In this document: positions 31,922 to 32,723 of the stretch, piece after piece | Position numbering within the stretch: the stretch's first letter is position 1 | Layout of the letters: every line of letters begins with the position of its first letter | Source of the DNA: Flavobacterium sp. | Lineage (GTDB): Bacteria; Bacteroidota; Bacteroidia; Flavobacteriales; Flavobacteriaceae | Direction of reading: 5' to 3' | Length of the DNA: 32,723 bases | Assembly (NCBI GenBank): GCA_030152225.1 | Contig: JASLHL010000174.1 | Coordinates: 1-32,723, forward strand | The notes under the pieces: model-generated | What the model was told of the DNA's origin: nothing | The model's input: only the letters and a program-made list of their open reading frames with translations | The model's database searches: none | Translations under genes and position numbers: made by a program

Positions 31922-32723
31922 CTAAAACCAAAAACCGACTGAAAAAAAGGTATAGCTGCTTCCCGTATCAGGCGAGTAACTGTATTTCACTTCGATAGGT
32001 CCAATCATCGTTTGCATGCCATATCCTAGGGAATAGCCAGAATATTTTGATTTAAACAACCATTCTGAACCAGAGAATATGTCTTCTCCTACATTGGCAA
32101 AATTAGCAGAGAAATTCAGATGGTGTTTTTTGAATATTTCATAATCTAAATTGATCGATCCCAAAATGTAGGAATTTCCGGCAATACTCAATAAATCATA
32201 CCCATAGAACGGAATAATATTATCGCGTTCTGCAAATCCATATCCGCCTAAAAAGTAAACAAATCCAATAGAAGGTGTATTTCCAATCGTCGCTCCCATA
32301 CGTGAACGCAAATCGACAAACAACTTATCTGTTACCTTTGTTGCATAACCTACTTGCCCTGTAATGGTTGAAAAGTTCTGAAAATTACCGAGGTAATCCG
32401 AAGACAAGAAATAATTCTTATATTCTCCTTTAAACATAAATCCCTTACGTGGAAAATACTTATTATCATAAGTATCGAAAGTAAAACTAGCGAATCCACC
32501 AAGATAAGTACTGATATCAAAATTATTGTGCTCAATTGCTAATGTATTACTCTTTACATCAAAATAACGGTGCTCCAATCCCGCAGCTACCAAAAATTTT
32601 TGTTGGTAAAATGTTTGGAAAACCAAGCGGTTTTCAAAATCTTTATAATCAACGCTAAATTTAGACGGATAATTCGCTAAATCTCCCTGTCCTGGCAATG
32701 TAACTCGATTGTTATCGGTCAAC
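31922..32723 (-). CDS. C-terminal outer-membrane barrel of a patatin/BamA-superfamily protein (partial)
   Basis: The frame is open to the right edge, so the N-terminus is missing; 267 codons are present. They encode beta strands of a 16-stranded Omp85-type barrel: FDTYDNKYFPRKGFMFKGEYKNYF is the conserved surface-antigen (D15) stretch with PRKG, followed by GGYGFAERDNIIPFYGYDLLS, and the chain ends in aromatic Phe (VGFWF), the BAM recognition signal. In flavobacteria this barrel is best known to me as the C-terminus of patatin-like phospholipase fusions, but a plain BamA/TamA-like protein cannot be excluded without the upstream part. No terminator is evident between it and hmgA; the two are on the same strand, and hmgA starts downstream with its own promoter. 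Confidence 0.8.
   Translation of the reverse strand, partial: LTDNNRVTLPGQGDLANYPSKFSVDYKDFENRLVFQTFYQQKFLVAAGLEHRYFDVKSNTLAIEHNNFDISTYLGGFASFTFDTYDNKYFPRKGFMFKGEYKNYFLSSDYLGNFQNFSTITGQVGYATKVTDKLFVDLRSRMGATIGNTPSIGFVYFLGGYGFAERDNIIPFYGYDLLSIAGNSYILGSINLDYEIFKKHHLNFSANFANVGEDIFSGSEWLFKSKYSGYSLGYGMQTMIGPIEVKYSYSPDTGSSYTFFSVGFWF

Overview
The window looks like chromosomal core DNA of a low-GC member of the Flavobacteriaceae (Bacteroidota), perhaps Myroides or a close relative; the genus is a guess. Evidence: many promoters of the Bacteroidota type (-33 TTG/TTTG, -7 TAnnTTTG) and almost no Shine-Dalgarno sequences; many lipoproteins; a TonB-dependent receptor with an N-terminal carboxypeptidase-regulatory domain; and flavobacterial family members such as DUF3108, DUF2891 and a SprA-like barrel. 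No tRNA, rRNA, CRISPR array, IS transposase or prophage gene was seen.

Layout. 1-104: start of a membrane protein leaving the left edge on the minus strand. 355-2421: M13 metallopeptidase lipoprotein with a strong terminator. 2461-3028: a small repeat-bounded island with a four-helix-bundle (23S rRNA IVS-type) gene, placed between the M13 gene and a dCMP deaminase-ctpA operon (5022-3008). 5288-5716: TerB-like protein. 5767-6777 (fbp) and 6871-8601 (GNAT, aspartate kinase) diverge from interleaved promoters. 8721-12131: very large secreted outer-membrane protein of unknown role. 12147-12893: LigT-like 2'-5' RNA ligase family gene behind a tandemly duplicated promoter. 12968-13318: CsaA. 13364-14476: DUF2891 lipoprotein. 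14665-16557: run of four small exported or membrane proteins, the last with two copies of a PGHRCD motif. 16732-18792: MetRS with a C-terminal tRNA-binding domain. 18931-20322: secreted protein of unknown function with a GTG start. 20410-21360: aldo/keto reductase. 21505-24366: TonB-dependent receptor. 29083-24473: operon DUF3108 - tryptophan 2,3-dioxygenase - M23 peptidase - Pgi. 31702-29341: hmgA-hppD (tyrosine breakdown through homogentisate). 31922-32723: outer-membrane barrel end of a patatin/BamA-type protein leaving the right edge.

How the genes work together. Aromatic amino acid breakdown is represented by TDO (tryptophan to N-formylkynurenine) and HppD plus HmgA (4-hydroxyphenylpyruvate to homogentisate to maleylacetoacetate). 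Central carbon is represented by Fbp and Pgi (gluconeogenesis), and translation by MetRS and CsaA. Envelope proteins make up most of the rest.

The most unusual structure is the island at 2461-3028. A 34-bp direct repeat (27 of 34 identical), built of four heptamers of GTTATGR type plus ATAAA, brackets the IVS-type gene. An opposite-strand array of the same heptamers supplies the last codons and stop of ctpA. The IVS-type gene itself appears to have lost one base in a T run and with it its last about 14 codons. This could be a small non-transposase mobile unit. Other points worth a look are the duplicated promoter at 12141-12244, the interleaved divergent promoters at fbp/GNAT, the promoter whose -33 box lies inside a terminator hairpin at 29101-29148, and the PGHRCD lipoprotein cluster.
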